Source: Mesorhizobium sp. 113-3-3 (GTDB taxonomy: Bacteria; Pseudomonadota; Alphaproteobacteria; Rhizobiales; Rhizobiaceae). Taken from it: a DNA stretch of 64,000 nucleotides. The notes below the pieces were generated by a model. That model made no database searches, was not told the origin of the DNA, and saw nothing but the letters and a program-made list of their open reading frames with translations. How positions within the stretch are numbered: the stretch's first letter is position 1; every line of letters starts with the position of its first letter. The translations under genes and the position numbers were made by a program. The stretch covers positions 186,001 to 250,000 of the forward strand of contig NZ_AP023245.1 of the NCBI RefSeq assembly GCF_016756495.1. Reading direction: 5' to 3'. Of this stretch, positions 9,561-19,791 are shown one piece after another.

Positions 9561-9585
9561 GGAACGCTCGGCATCACTGATCGTT
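9561..9585 (+). promoter_or_regulatory. EcfG (sigma-EcfG) general-stress promoter, perfect match
   Basis: GGAAC at 9561-9565, then exactly 16 bases, then CGTT at 9582-9585. This is the consensus of the alphaproteobacterial general stress sigma factor EcfG. It ends 36 bases before the ATG of the small membrane protein at 9622, a normal leader length. Direct sequence match; activity is inferred. Confidence 0.75.
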
Positions 9586-9621
9586 GTTCACTGGTAAGTT
9601 GTTGAACTAGGAGAGAAAAAG

Positions 9622-9858
9622 ATGGCTGACGGACCAACTGTTGTTAACTCGGGAGGCGGCGGCGGCACTGCGGTCGCCATTGTTCTTGGACTTATTGCGA
9701 TCGTTGTGTTGCTGATTTTCACCGGCGTCATAAACCTCCATGGCGGCGGGAAGGACATCAACGTCAAGGTGGAAGCGCCAAAAGTCGAAGCCCCGGCGCC
9801 TGCGCCTGCGGCTCCTGCGCCCGCACCTGCGGCGCCCGCGCCGGCCAATGGGGGTTGA
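9622..9858 (+). CDS. Small single-pass membrane protein with Pro/Ala tail
   Basis: A 78-residue protein with a Gly-rich N-terminus (SGGGGGTA), one strong TM helix (about residues 16-36, AVAIVLGLIAIVVLLIFTG), a short GGGKDINVKVEAPKVEAP segment and a low-complexity Pro/Ala tail of repeated APAP/APAA. The tail probably extends into the periplasm or along the envelope. AGGAGAG precedes the ATG at good spacing. The perfect EcfG promoter in front marks it as a likely general stress gene. No enzymatic domain is visible. Confidence 0.8.
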   Translation: MADGPTVVNSGGGGGTAVAIVLGLIAIVVLLIFTGVINLHGGGKDINVKVEAPKVEAPAPAPAAPAPAPAAPAPANGG

Positions 9859-9905
9859 TCGGGACACATAATTTGAAACTCATCTCAATGAACAAGGAAT
9901 TTGTG

Positions 9906-10214
9906 ATGAAAAAATATCTGGTCGGCGCCGCAGGCACGCTCGTTCTCATCGCCGGTATTGGGACTTCCTTTGCGGAGGACGTCGTAATTCTCAAGCCCGA
10001 ACAGCAAACCGTCGTTCGGGAATACATCCACAAGCAAAAGCTCGCATCGGTCAGCCTGCTCGGCATCGAACTCAACGTCGGCACCGCACTTCCAGACACC
10101 GTCGAGCTTCACACGATTGACGTTCCCGACGTCAGGTATAAGTACACCGTGGTGGGAGATCATGCCGTGCTCGTGGACCCCGATACTCGCAAGGTGGTTC
10201 AGATCGTCGAGTGA
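9906..10214 (+). CDS. Periplasmic DUF1236 protein
   Basis: A 102-residue secreted protein. It has a clear signal peptide (MKKYLVGAAGTLVLIAGIGTSFA, cleavage near residue 23) and then one DUF1236-type domain with the typical core VGTALPDTVELHTI, YKYTVVGDHAVLVDP and a C-terminal RKVVQIVE. The biochemical role of DUF1236 is unknown; it is frequent in Rhizobiales, often in multi-copy stress or envelope proteins. ATG 9906 is chosen because AAGGA lies 7 bases upstream and the signal peptide starts there. It lies 47 bases after the previous small gene and may be co-transcribed with it, ending at the terminator at 10235. Confidence 0.85.
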   Translation: MKKYLVGAAGTLVLIAGIGTSFAEDVVILKPEQQTVVREYIHKQKLASVSLLGIELNVGTALPDTVELHTIDVPDVRYKYTVVGDHAVLVDPDTRKVVQIVE

Positions 10215-10234
10215 CGCTGACTAGGCTCGGTCCG

Positions 10235-10271
10235 AAGACCCGCCTTCCGCAACTGGATAGGCGGGTCTTTT
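10235..10271 (+). terminator. Rho-independent terminator
   Basis: A 10-bp stem AAGACCCGCC / GGCGGGTCTT with a 15-base loop, running into TTTT, lies 20 bases after the DUF1236 stop codon. It probably ends the EcfG-driven transcript starting near 9590. Confidence 0.8.
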
Positions 10272-10378
10272 GTGTTTGGAAGAGCCGCCCGCCAGTACTG
10301 CCGGTTCCTGCTGCCGATTTGGGAAGCGTGTTCTTGTTGGTCAAGCAGGCTGACGACGGGCGATTCGGACGCCAGCTA

Positions 10379-10440
10379 CTGCGATAGCTTAGTGGTAGAG
10401 CACTCCCTTGGTAAGGGCGGGCTGCGGGTCGCCCCAAATT
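10379..10440 (+). pseudogene. tRNA-Thr(GGT)-like relic
   Basis: GATAGCTTAGTGGTAGAGCA is a normal D-arm, followed by a CCC-stem and the loop TTGGTAA with anticodon GGT at 10410-10412, as in tRNA-Thr. The anticodon stem is only partly paired on the 3' side, the T-arm is not recognisable, and the acceptor ends do not match. It is a decayed or partial tRNA gene, possibly left by an element that inserted in a tRNA. Confidence 0.5.
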
Positions 10441-11088
10441 GCTGCCATCCTGAACGCAGCGCCGCCAGCTCACGATCCGCTGGCAGATACCGCTGTTCAC
10501 GCCTTGCGCCGCCTGCCGCTCGCCAGTCCGCTATGTTCGCCGGGTCCTTTGATCTTTTCATGCCACCGCAGCGAACGTCAGGTTACTCTTCGCGTCCCAT
10601 AGGTTCCGTGCTTGCCTCCATTGCTCTGCAGCTTGGCGGCGATCCAAAGCATCGCTCCGTAGATGCTCTCAGTTCGCGCGGCTTTTCTTCAAGCGTCTTC
10701 AGTTCGCGTCGAAGTCCCGTGAGAGCTGGGTTGCCTAAGCTAGGCGCTGGCCCCAGCTCGGCTGAAAGCTGTGCTGACTTAGGCATCGCGGGCATGATGA
10801 CCAACGGTTTACCCGCCACCGCGATCGCTGCGCGCTACAAGCCCCGGGGCTCACTTAGCTGGAGGCCCTAGTTCTTGAGACTGCTCCCGTTCTTGGCGCC
10901 GGTTCGGATGAGGATCACCAGCGCTGGTTAATAGAGCTGCGCAGGCTTTTGTCACCCCGTCGTGATAGCGATTGCCCGTGGCATCATGGCAGCCATTCAT
11001 ATGTCAATGAGGAGGTTTGCCGATCTCGTTGCGACGTTGCGGGCCGATCATTCGAACATCGCCAATTGGAAGCCGACGAGCGAAGCAT
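10441..11088. other. Gene-free stretch
   Basis: I see no recognisable gene here. Long open frames exist on both strands, as expected at this GC content, but their translations show no domain or sensible composition. A minus-strand frame at 10583-10819 has a short helical piece (GLRRELKTLEEKPRELRAST) that may be a relic. Confidence 0.4.
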
Positions 11089-11220
11089 AAACCTCAGAAC
11101 GTTTGCAGTCCAGCTTAAGGCGGTGAAGCGGTATTTTAGCAAGGGCGAGCAGCGCGTGATCGTGAAGACCGTCAGGGTAAAAGGAAGGCGGCAGGCCATC
11201 GTCGGAAACGTCTCTGGCAG
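11089..11220 (+). pseudogene. Fragment of a rhizobial hypothetical protein
   Basis: The reading LRTFAVQLKAVKRYFSKGEQ continuing to RQAIVGNVSG resembles the C-terminal segment of a family of rhizobial hypothetical proteins (pattern M/L-xALKRYRxxGEQxVxVxHVxVxxGGQAIVGNV). Only this piece is present, with flanking sequence unlike the family, so it is a relic. No function is known. From 11221 to 11665 I see nothing supportable. Confidence 0.4.
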
Positions 11221-11665
11221 GAGGGGTGTCTCAGAAGCGCTAACCCGATGGACAGGGCTCGTGCCGCGCCAAGGCGTCAGGCCCGCAGCAAGCGAAGCGT
11301 GTCGGGTGCAAAGCGCCGATCAAACGCGGATACAGGAATGTGCCGGCTTAAAGGTGCCGGCGGCGGAGCCCCTAGGGGACCTTTGCACTGTCAATCGGCA
11401 CGGCCTTTTCACATGTGAGGCCGTCGCTCCCCGGCGTTCCATTCCCGATATTCTGGCCAACGTAAACGAAACGTTCTTAACATTACCGGGCGGGCTTATG
11501 GATGACGAGCTTCAGCGGCCGATTGCTGCGGAGATCTTCGGCAAGCCCTCAGCGCCGTCTTCGGCGACAGGACATGAAGAAGGAGATCGATGGTCTACGG
11601 CGGAAGCGGCCCCCCAGCTGACAAGTTCATCGGCTGGGAGCTCCCCTGAAGCCTAAATCCGATTT

Positions 11666-12418
11666 TTACTGACCCATCCCGAACTTGTAGGTCAGCCGGG
11701 CCATCACGGCATCGACTTTTGCCTTGGTGCGGTAGGTCTCCGGATTGGCGCCGAGCGTGCCATCATCGAACACGTTGTTACCCGTGCTGGTCCTATGGCC
11801 GAGGTCAACGTGCGTATAGTCAACGCCCAGCGAGAGATTGTTGGTGAGGGCATAGTCGATGCCGGCGCCAAGCGCGTGGCCGTTTTGCGGCTCATTCTTG
11901 TCGTAGGTCACGAGGGCATCGTTGTTTCGGGCGCGGAAATCCACCTTACCGCCAGCATAACCTGCCTTGGCGTAGATCAGCACGCGATCGAAGGCATAGC
12001 CGACGCGGCCAACGACCGTCGCATAATTCGAGATTTTGGCGGTCTCGGTGTCGCTGTCCGGGAAGTAGGGACTGGTAATCGTCTTGCGGATGCGCGTTGC
12101 CGTCCAGGTGGCCTCGCCGCCCAGTACCCATTGGCCCCACTGCCACTGCGCCCCTGCATGGATACCGCCGGCTAAGCCGCCCTTGTTGAAGTCGAAGCCT
12201 TCTGTGCCGGCCGGAACGGCGTCGGTGAAAAACCCACCGTTCGGCTCGGTCATATCCGTCGCCGTGATGTCGCCATTGGCAAAGCCGACATGACCGCCGG
12301 CGTAGAACCCGCTCCAATCATAGGTCGACCCCGCGATTGGCGCCACCATGTCGGCCGCTGAGGCGACGTTGCCTGCCGACGGGGCGGCAACAGCCAGAAG
12401 TGCTACGAATTTGTTCAC
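11666..12418 (-). CDS. Outer-membrane beta-barrel protein (Omp25/RopB type)
   Basis: A 250-residue porin-like protein. The signal peptide is MNKFVALLAVAAPSAGNVASA (cleavage near 21), followed by DMVAPIAGSTYDWSGFYAGG, the typical start of the rhizobial/Brucella Omp25-Omp31 barrel. It continues with alternating strands (FNKGGLAGGIHAGAQWQWGQ, VVGRVGYAFDRVLIYAKAGY, GHALGAGIDYALTNNLSLGV) and ends with a C-terminal aromatic-rich strand (MARLTYKFGMGQ). It lies in the outer membrane. The start is GTG 12418 with GGGAG 7 bases upstream. It is monocistronic. Its exact role (structural or surface exposure) is not evident. Confidence 0.88.
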   Translation of the reverse strand: MNKFVALLAVAAPSAGNVASAADMVAPIAGSTYDWSGFYAGGHVGFANGDITATDMTEPNGGFFTDAVPAGTEGFDFNKGGLAGGIHAGAQWQWGQWVLGGEATWTATRIRKTITSPYFPDSDTETAKISNYATVVGRVGYAFDRVLIYAKAGYAGGKVDFRARNNDALVTYDKNEPQNGHALGAGIDYALTNNLSLGVDYTHVDLGHRTSTGNNVFDDGTLGANPETYRTKAKVDAVMARLTYKFGMGQ

Positions 12419-13033
12419 GTATTTTCTCCCGACCCAGAATTAATCCTCCCAATGCTAATAACCCGGACGCTGGTAAAAGTGACTGTGATGTTTGCGCAAC
12501 TACTTTTAATTTTGCTTGCTCCAACCGCCCGTCCGATGACTGGGCCTACACTGGCCTTCAGCTCCCCTGAAAAGAGCGATCAGGCGGAGCGCCAGTTGCT
12601 CCCGCGCCGGGTGCGAGCCCTCCATGCCGGACTTGTTTGCAATAGTCGTCCGCTAGTAAGCGTGGCCAATTGTTCATCAGTCGTTCGCCAATCATCATCT
12701 CGCATACTCCCCTCGGAGGACGAGAGCGTGATCGAATCTTTCAAGCGCTCGTTGCCTTTGTAAACCGAGCGACGATAGAACAGTGCGCGTGCGACAATCG
12801 GCGAGCGAGTTATTCTGCCTTCGGCGTCATCTCTATCGCCGCTGGCGTCGAACATCACCTACTTTTGGCACGACATTTGGCGCGTGCTACGCGGCGGGTG
12901 ACCCTCGAACAAATGTCAGACTGCTGTAAGAGTACCATTAACTAATCGGACGTTTTTGCTCCCGGTCGGGGTTACCTAAACCCCGCATCAACCATGCCCC
13001 TGTTATCGGCAGGTTGGCCGACAAGGGGGCAGC
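12419..13033. other. 615-base stretch without a convincing gene
   Basis: Between the divergent barrel gene and the Tad-type gene. A minus-strand frame at 12580-12858 (93 codons, starting MMFDASGDRDDAEGR) is open but shows no family. The promoter of the barrel gene must lie at the left edge and that of the vWA gene at the right. GGGGTTACCTAAACCCC at 12969-12985 forms an imperfect inverted repeat. Confidence 0.4.
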
Positions 13034-14602
13034 ATGTTTTTCGGTTTTTGGCGCTCGACGCGTGGAAACTTCGCACTTCTATTGGGTTTGGCGTTACCCG
13101 CGATCCTCGCGGCCGTAGGCTTCGCGACGGACGTCACCACCATCATGCGGGCAAAGGTCAGCCTCCAAGCCTCGCTCGACGCAGCCACGCTTGCCTCATC
13201 GCACCTGTCGGACAGCGAAGGGGACCGTAAGGCTGCTTTTGACCGCTATTTCCAGGTCAATGTAGCCAGCCACCGTGAACTCTCGAACGCCAAGGCGGTT
13301 TTGACCGTCGACAAGGGTCTCAATTCCGTAAAGACCAAGGCGGTCGCTTCGGCTGATGTAACGCTGAACTTTGCTTTCTTGTTCGGTGCAGACCAGCACA
13401 TCGAGGTCGATGCGGGCGCGGTCGAGGCGACCAATAACCTTGAGGTCGTACTGGTCTTGGACAATACCGGTTCGATGGCAGGTGCCAAGATCAAGGCCCT
13501 GCGTGACGCAACCAAAGCGTTGCTTGACAACCTGGAGGGCGCAAAGTCACCGGCCCGAAAGGTGACTGCGGCGCTCGTCCCTTTCGTCACAGCAGTCAAT
13601 GTCAATGGCGACGAGTTTGACCCGTCCTGGATCGACATGGATGGCAGGTCTCCCACCAACGGGGTGAATTTCCCGTTGCTGCCCGATGGTAAGCGCGTCA
13701 ATCACATGGACCTGTTTAGAGACCTGGCCGAGGGTACCGGCTGGAAGGGTACCGGCTGGAAGGGCTGTGTCGAGGCACGTCCAGGGAGTGCTGCCATCTC
13801 TGATGTGGCGCCTGACCAAGCTGATGCCAACACTTTGTTCGTGCCATATTTCGCGCCGGACGACCCCGGCGACGCCACTGATCCGTCCGCCAGCTATGGC
13901 AATGATGCCAAGGTCTATAACAATTCCTATCTCTCGGATGACGTCGAGGACGGCGCGAACAAGGAGGGGAAAGACAAGAAAGTCGCCAAGTACAAAAACC
14001 CAAAGGCTAAAAAGATAAACGATAAGAAAGGGCCGCTGACGGTGGGCCCCAACCGTGCCTGTCCAACACCAGTTGTGCCCTTGACCACGGACCTCGATAA
14101 ACTGCGTACCGCCGCCGCGCAGATGCAGGAGTGGAACGGCTCTGGCACGAATGTGTCCGAGGGGCTTTCCTGGGGCATGCGCGTACTCTCCCCTGATCCG
14201 CCTTATACCGATGGAGCCGCCTGGAAGGCACCGAACACGAGCAAGATTGTCGTCCTACTCACCGACGGCGAAAACGTCGTCTTTGGAGCCAGCAACGAAC
14301 CGGAAAAGTCTGATTATACCTCCTATGGATTTCTCTCGTCCGGCCGCTTCGGCACAAGCAACCAAACGGACGCTGCGCGCATGGTGGATCGCTGGACGCT
14401 AGACGTGTGTCAGAAGCTTAAAGCGCAGCAAGTCCAGATCTATACGATTACCTTGCAATCCGACACCGCGGCCAACCGGACGCTTTACGGCAAATGCGCC
14501 ACTGATCCGAGCAACTATTACGCCGTAAACGACCCTAACAAGCTGCCCAACGTCTTCCAGGAAATCGCCGGGAAATTCACAGCGCTGCAATTGACTAACT
14601 AA
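13034..14602 (+). CDS. TadG-like pilus-assembly/vWA membrane protein
   Basis: A 522-residue protein of the TadE/TadG type found with Flp/Tad pili. The N-terminal hydrophobic segment (STRGNFALLLGLALPAILAAVG) anchors it, followed by an extended helical/beta region. A von Willebrand A domain has the MIDAS-like motif LVLDNTGSM near residues 140-150, and a second conserved part is SKIVVLLTDGENV. It most likely sits in the inner membrane facing the periplasm. A Lys-rich linker (NKEGKDKKVAKYKNPKAKKI) interrupts the middle. AAGGGGG precedes the ATG. No other tad genes are near, so it is an orphan copy. GTGWKGTGWKG reflects a perfect 15-bp tandem duplication. Confidence 0.85.
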   Translation: MFFGFWRSTRGNFALLLGLALPAILAAVGFATDVTTIMRAKVSLQASLDAATLASSHLSDSEGDRKAAFDRYFQVNVASHRELSNAKAVLTVDKGLNSVKTKAVASADVTLNFAFLFGADQHIEVDAGAVEATNNLEVVLVLDNTGSMAGAKIKALRDATKALLDNLEGAKSPARKVTAALVPFVTAVNVNGDEFDPSWIDMDGRSPTNGVNFPLLPDGKRVNHMDLFRDLAEGTGWKGTGWKGCVEARPGSAAISDVAPDQADANTLFVPYFAPDDPGDATDPSASYGNDAKVYNNSYLSDDVEDGANKEGKDKKVAKYKNPKAKKINDKKGPLTVGPNRACPTPVVPLTTDLDKLRTAAAQMQEWNGSGTNVSEGLSWGMRVLSPDPPYTDGAAWKAPNTSKIVVLLTDGENVVFGASNEPEKSDYTSYGFLSSGRFGTSNQTDAARMVDRWTLDVCQKLKAQQVQIYTITLQSDTAANRTLYGKCATDPSNYYAVNDPNKLPNVFQEIAGKFTALQLTN

Positions 14603-14729
14603 CCTTACCTATGGCCGTACCCCTGTTGACCCGGGCTGGTTGATATCAGCTCGTGGACCTGCCCGCTCACCTCGAATGCTCAACGGGCCTTGTTGCCATT
14701 TATGGCGAGAACTAGGTGTTAACTCATAA

Positions 14730-14933
14730 ATGCTGCTACAATGGGCAATGAAAAATGTCCGCCCAGCCTTCGTCGTTTACGCCCCGGCCGTCGTAGGCCT
14801 TCCATTCCTGGCAGTGGTTATAGCCGTGAACGGCAGCGTCACTTCTGTGGCCTTCGACACCTCAGAAGAAGCAGCCGCTTACAACAGGTTGATCGCTCGC
14901 GCAGCAGGGCTCGGCGAGGGTCGACGTCACTAG
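14730..14933 (+). CDS. Small hypothetical protein, doubtful
   Basis: A 67-codon frame (or 61 from ATG 14748) with one hydrophobic stretch (FVVYAPAVVGLPFLAVVIAV) and a polar C-terminus (FDTSEEAAAYNRLIARAA). It could be a one-helix membrane protein. I recognise no family and no strong ribosome-binding site. Confidence 0.3.
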   Translation: MLLQWAMKNVRPAFVVYAPAVVGLPFLAVVIAVNGSVTSVAFDTSEEAAAYNRLIARAAGLGEGRRH

Positions 14934-15070
14934 CTAAGCATTCACCGGATAACGCCCACCCAATGGCTCTGCCCTGACCCGGGGCCGAAGTTGGCGGACT
15001 GTTTTAGCATCAGCTTGACTAAAATTCTCACCACAGGCATTTTCTCGGCCTCCACACCGGAACCAGCGCC

Positions 15071-15469
15071 ATGGCTTCTTATGTCGGACAACGTATGGCG
15101 GAAATTAAGGCCGACCTGACTATACGGCGACCGGCCGAGCCCCTCACCTTTCGAGATCAGGCCGCGGTCGCGGCACGATATCTCACTGTTCTGGGAAATG
15201 CCAAGCGCCTCTTGATCGCGGTTCACCTGATCGACGGTGAGAGAACGGTGGGCGACATAGCTGACCTACTGGGTCTCAGCCATTCGGCCACATGCCAGCA
15301 TCTAAGCCTTCTGGCCGAACAAGGGATCATCGAATGTCGCGCGGTAGGCACGTGGCGCTATTATGCATGCAAGTCGGAAGAGGCCAAAGAGGTTATCAGG
15401 CTCCTTGACGGTCTAGCTGGAAACCAGATGCTTCCTGAACCGCCAGAGGGACCTCGACAGAGACCGTGA
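15071..15469 (+). CDS. ArsR-family transcriptional regulator
   Basis: A 132-residue winged-helix repressor. The ArsR helix-turn-helix spans about residues 36-105: LTVLGNAKRLLIAVHLIDGE, TVGDIADLLGLSHSATCQHL (recognition helix), SLLAEQGIIECRAVGTWRYY (wing). It has no metal-binding CxC in the recognition helix, so it is probably not a metal sensor. It is similar in layout to the rhizobial NolR group. ATG 15071 is used; an in-frame ATG at 15095 is an alternative. A decayed paralogue lies at 37662-37950. The target is unknown; the adjacent degP-type gene is convergent. Confidence 0.82.
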   Translation: MASYVGQRMAEIKADLTIRRPAEPLTFRDQAAVAARYLTVLGNAKRLLIAVHLIDGERTVGDIADLLGLSHSATCQHLSLLAEQGIIECRAVGTWRYYACKSEEAKEVIRLLDGLAGNQMLPEPPEGPRQRP

Positions 15470-15673
15470 GATGGTTGGCGGCTGAGCTGGTGGCCTCCAA
15501 CATGAATGGCTGATCTATGTAGGCCGGCTCGCCCGGCGGATCCTTACCCAGGATAAGGACCTGACGCCTCGCTTGGCTCGGTTACGGCGAGCGCTGCGCC
15601 AGAAAGCTCAGCGCGTTGCGGTGGCACCAATCAATGAATGCTTTTGGATTGCTCTCGCCCAGTCTGGGGTTTC

Positions 15674-17014
15674 CTAGCCAACCACCAGGAACAACTTCGC
15701 CCCATCGCGGAACAGATCCAGCGCGATCGTGCCGCTTGCCTCGTGCAACGCGACATTCAGTGCGGCCACCGTGGCAACCGGTTTGCGGTTGACCGCCACG
15801 ATGACGTCGTCGGCGCGCAAGCCCGCTCGCGCGGCCGCGCTGCCTTCCTTAACCTGGGAGACAACGACGTTGCCGGCGGCGTCCTGGAATTGCGCGCCTT
15901 CCAGACGATCGGGTAGTGCTGGCGCGGAGGCTGCCGCGTTTTCCGGCGCGATACGAATGGTCACCCTCTTGCGGGCGCCATCGCGCAGATATTCGACGGC
16001 CACATCCGACCCGACCGGTGTCAGACCGATGCGGTTTCTCAGATCAGCCGAACTGGAGATCGGGTGGTTGTCGACACTGACGATCACATCGCCGGCCTGC
16101 AACCCCGCATGGGCGGCCGGGGAGCCGTCTTCGACGCTGCCGACGAGGGCGCCCGAATTGTCGGTCAATTTGAGAGCATCCGCTAGGTCTGGCGTGAGGT
16201 CCTGTATGGCGACGCCGATGCGACCGCGGCGCACCTCGCCATGGTCGATCAGTTGTTGCATCACCGATGAAACCATCGCGATCGGGACGGCAAAGCCGAT
16301 GCCGACATTACCGCCGGCCGGCCCTATGATCGCAGTGTTTATGCCGACCAGCTTTCCATCGGCAGTTACAAGGGCGCCGCCGGAATTGCCGGGGTTGATT
16401 GAGGCATCGGTCTGGATAAAATCCTCATAGCCTTCGATGTTGAGGCCGCTGCGGCCGAGGGCGCGGACGATCCCTGACGTCACTGTCTGGCCAAGGCCGA
16501 AGGGATTGCCGATCGCCAGGACGGTGTCACCGACCCGAAGTGTGTCGGAGTTGCCGAAAGGAAGTGCGGTGAGCCTGCTTGCCTTGACCCTGAGCACGGC
16601 GATGTCGGTCGCCTGATCGATGCCGACAAGTTCCGCCTTGAACCGGCGGCGATCCTTGAGCGTCACCGAAATCTCGCTGGCATCGGCGACGACGTGATGA
16701 TTGGTCAGCATAAGACCCTTTTCGGCATCGACGATGACGCCCGAACCGGCGCTCATCCTGGGCTGGGCCTCAGGCATGTTGAAATAGCGCCGGAAGAAGG
16801 GGTCGTTGTAGAGCGGATTGGTCTCTGCAGATGAACCCGAAGTGACGGCGATGTTGACCACCGCAGGCGTCACCTGTTCCAGGTCGTCCGGCAGCGGTCG
16901 CTGCGTAGTGTTGCTGACGACGGACCCGGCTGCAGCGGGGTACGCTGGCATTGGGGTTAGCGAGAGACAGAATGCGGCGAACACGCCGATGTAACTTGAC
17001 GATCGCATAGTCAT
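15674..17014 (-). CDS. Periplasmic DegP/DegQ-type serine protease (Do family)
   Basis: A 446-residue HtrA-family protease/chaperone for misfolded envelope proteins. The signal peptide is near residues 1-28 (ending MPAYPAAAG). The trypsin-like domain has a complete triad: His in LTNHHVVAD, Asp in QATDIAVLRV, Ser in INPGNSGGALV. Two PDZ domains follow (GSPAAHAGLQAGDVIVSVDN and GSAAARAGLRADDVIVAVNR). The start is ATG 17014, or ATG 17008 two codons in. It lies 150 bases from a small gene beside groEL, forming a protein-quality-control neighbourhood. Confidence 0.92.
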   Translation of the reverse strand: MTMRSSSYIGVFAAFCLSLTPMPAYPAAAGSVVSNTTQRPLPDDLEQVTPAVVNIAVTSGSSAETNPLYNDPFFRRYFNMPEAQPRMSAGSGVIVDAEKGLMLTNHHVVADASEISVTLKDRRRFKAELVGIDQATDIAVLRVKASRLTALPFGNSDTLRVGDTVLAIGNPFGLGQTVTSGIVRALGRSGLNIEGYEDFIQTDASINPGNSGGALVTADGKLVGINTAIIGPAGGNVGIGFAVPIAMVSSVMQQLIDHGEVRRGRIGVAIQDLTPDLADALKLTDNSGALVGSVEDGSPAAHAGLQAGDVIVSVDNHPISSSADLRNRIGLTPVGSDVAVEYLRDGARKRVTIRIAPENAAASAPALPDRLEGAQFQDAAGNVVVSQVKEGSAAARAGLRADDVIVAVNRKPVATVAALNVALHEASGTIALDLFRDGAKLFLVVG

Positions 17015-17164
17015 TTTAGGCCCCGAAACGTAGATTGTTCCTCTCGGCGGTTGCCAGCTGGCTATCGGGTCTGCCCTGGCGGACCAGACTCCCTTGTCCG
17101 ATCCGTCAACCGGCGAGCACAGTTCGATTGTCAGAACGCCGGACCCGTCAGGGCGCGGCAGGCA

Positions 17165-17407
17165 TCAACTTCCTGTACGTGCTATTTCTGGGTTCTGTTT
17201 GCTGTCCGTGATGTGGCGCGCAGCCAGAAACATCACCGTGTATGCCGCTTTGCGCCGGTCCCAACCCGCGGCCTCTGCTCTGTCGAGCAACTCGACCAGT
17301 ATCGGGTCAAGCGCAACCTTCAGGTCTGCTTCGTAGTTCAGATCGGTGGCCGCACGCGACGGCGGGGGGATTACGTTCAAGTTCATCACATTCATGGCTC
17401 TACTCAT
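17165..17407 (-). CDS. Small hypothetical protein downstream of groEL
   Basis: An 80-residue soluble protein (LNYEADLKVALDPILVELLD, AEAAGWDRRKAAYTVMFLAA) with a predicted helical core of the kind seen in small rhizobial hypothetical proteins. The start is uncertain (ATG 17407, 17395 or 17386). It lies 45 bases after groEL on the same strand and may be its third cistron. No function can be assigned. Confidence 0.6.
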   Translation of the reverse strand: MSRAMNVMNLNVIPPPSRAATDLNYEADLKVALDPILVELLDRAEAAGWDRRKAAYTVMFLAARHITDSKQNPEIARTGS

Positions 17408-17452
17408 TTGTCAGGGTGTCCGCGCCCACCGGGCGCGGACACAGCCGGACCG

Positions 17453-19093
<1,641 letters not shown>

Positions 19094-19136
19094 TCAATAG
19101 GCAGCTTCATTGACTGGATTGCGGTTGAAGCCTCGG

Positions 19137-19451
19137 TCAGGCGGCCTTCTTGACCGCCGCGATCTGCTCGATCACGCCCATCACGTCGCTTTCCTTCATG
19201 ATCAGCAGGTCCTCGCCGTTGAGCTTGATCTCGGTGCCGGACCATTTGCCGAACAAGATGCGGTCGCCGGCCTTGACATCGAGCGGCGTGAGCTTGCCGC
19301 TCTCGTCGCGCGCACCCGGGCCGACGGCGATGACTTCGCCCTCCTGCGGCTTCTCCTTGGCAGTGTCGGGGATGATGATACCGCCGGCCGTCTTCTCTTC
19401 GGCCTTGATGCGGCGAACCAGGATACGATCGTGCAATGGACGGAACGTCAT
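19137..19451 (-). CDS. groES: Co-chaperonin GroES (Hsp10)
   Basis: A 104-residue heptameric lid for GroEL. Starts [20 protein letters not shown]; mobile loop [17 protein letters not shown]; ends [18 protein letters not shown] 19451 is preceded by AGGAG 7 bases upstream. First gene of the groES-groEL operon; a CIRCE-like operator lies about 160 bases upstream. Confidence 0.96.
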   Translation of the reverse strand: MTFRPLHDRILVRRIKAEEKTAGGIIIPDTAKEKPQEGEVIAVGPGARDESGKLTPLDVKAGDRILFGKWSGTEIKLNGEDLLIMKESDVMGVIEQIAAVKKAA

Positions 19452-19608
19452 GTCGTTCTCCTTCAGGACAAACAGATTTTTGAGGTTCCTCCACACCGGA
19501 CCGGCAATATCGGACCAGTGCAGGGCGTCGCGACCCCTTTCTCAGGCATCGCGCGCATATCGAGCTAGTTTTGGCATTTTCGAGTTTCAAGGGCTCGCCG
19601 GAAAAATT

Positions 19609-19635
19609 TTGGCGCTCTGCATTCGAGATTGCTAG
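19609..19635 (-). promoter_or_regulatory. CIRCE-like HrcA operator
   Basis: On the minus strand the sequence reads CTAGCAATC, exactly 9 bases, GAGCGCCAA. The consensus is TTAGCACTC-N9-GAGTGCTAA, so each half matches at 7 of 9 positions and the spacer is exact. It lies upstream of groES, which is under CIRCE/HrcA control in many rhizobia. The degeneracy leaves room for doubt. Confidence 0.55.
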
Positions 19636-19791
19636 GGGCATGAATTCATGAAGCTATTTTCGCTGGGACGCGCGATTTCAGGTCTTGAAATTCGACCCGA
19701 ACTCATCGAAATTTTCTTGCGGTTGGAGTCCGGAAAGGGATCACTGCAACACCAAAGTGCCAAGGAGATTGTCAGGAAACGGAGACCATCG

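Noticed and set aside
10272..10871. A 199-codon plus-strand frame
   Set aside because: Covers the terminator arm region and the tRNA relic and shows no protein-like features.
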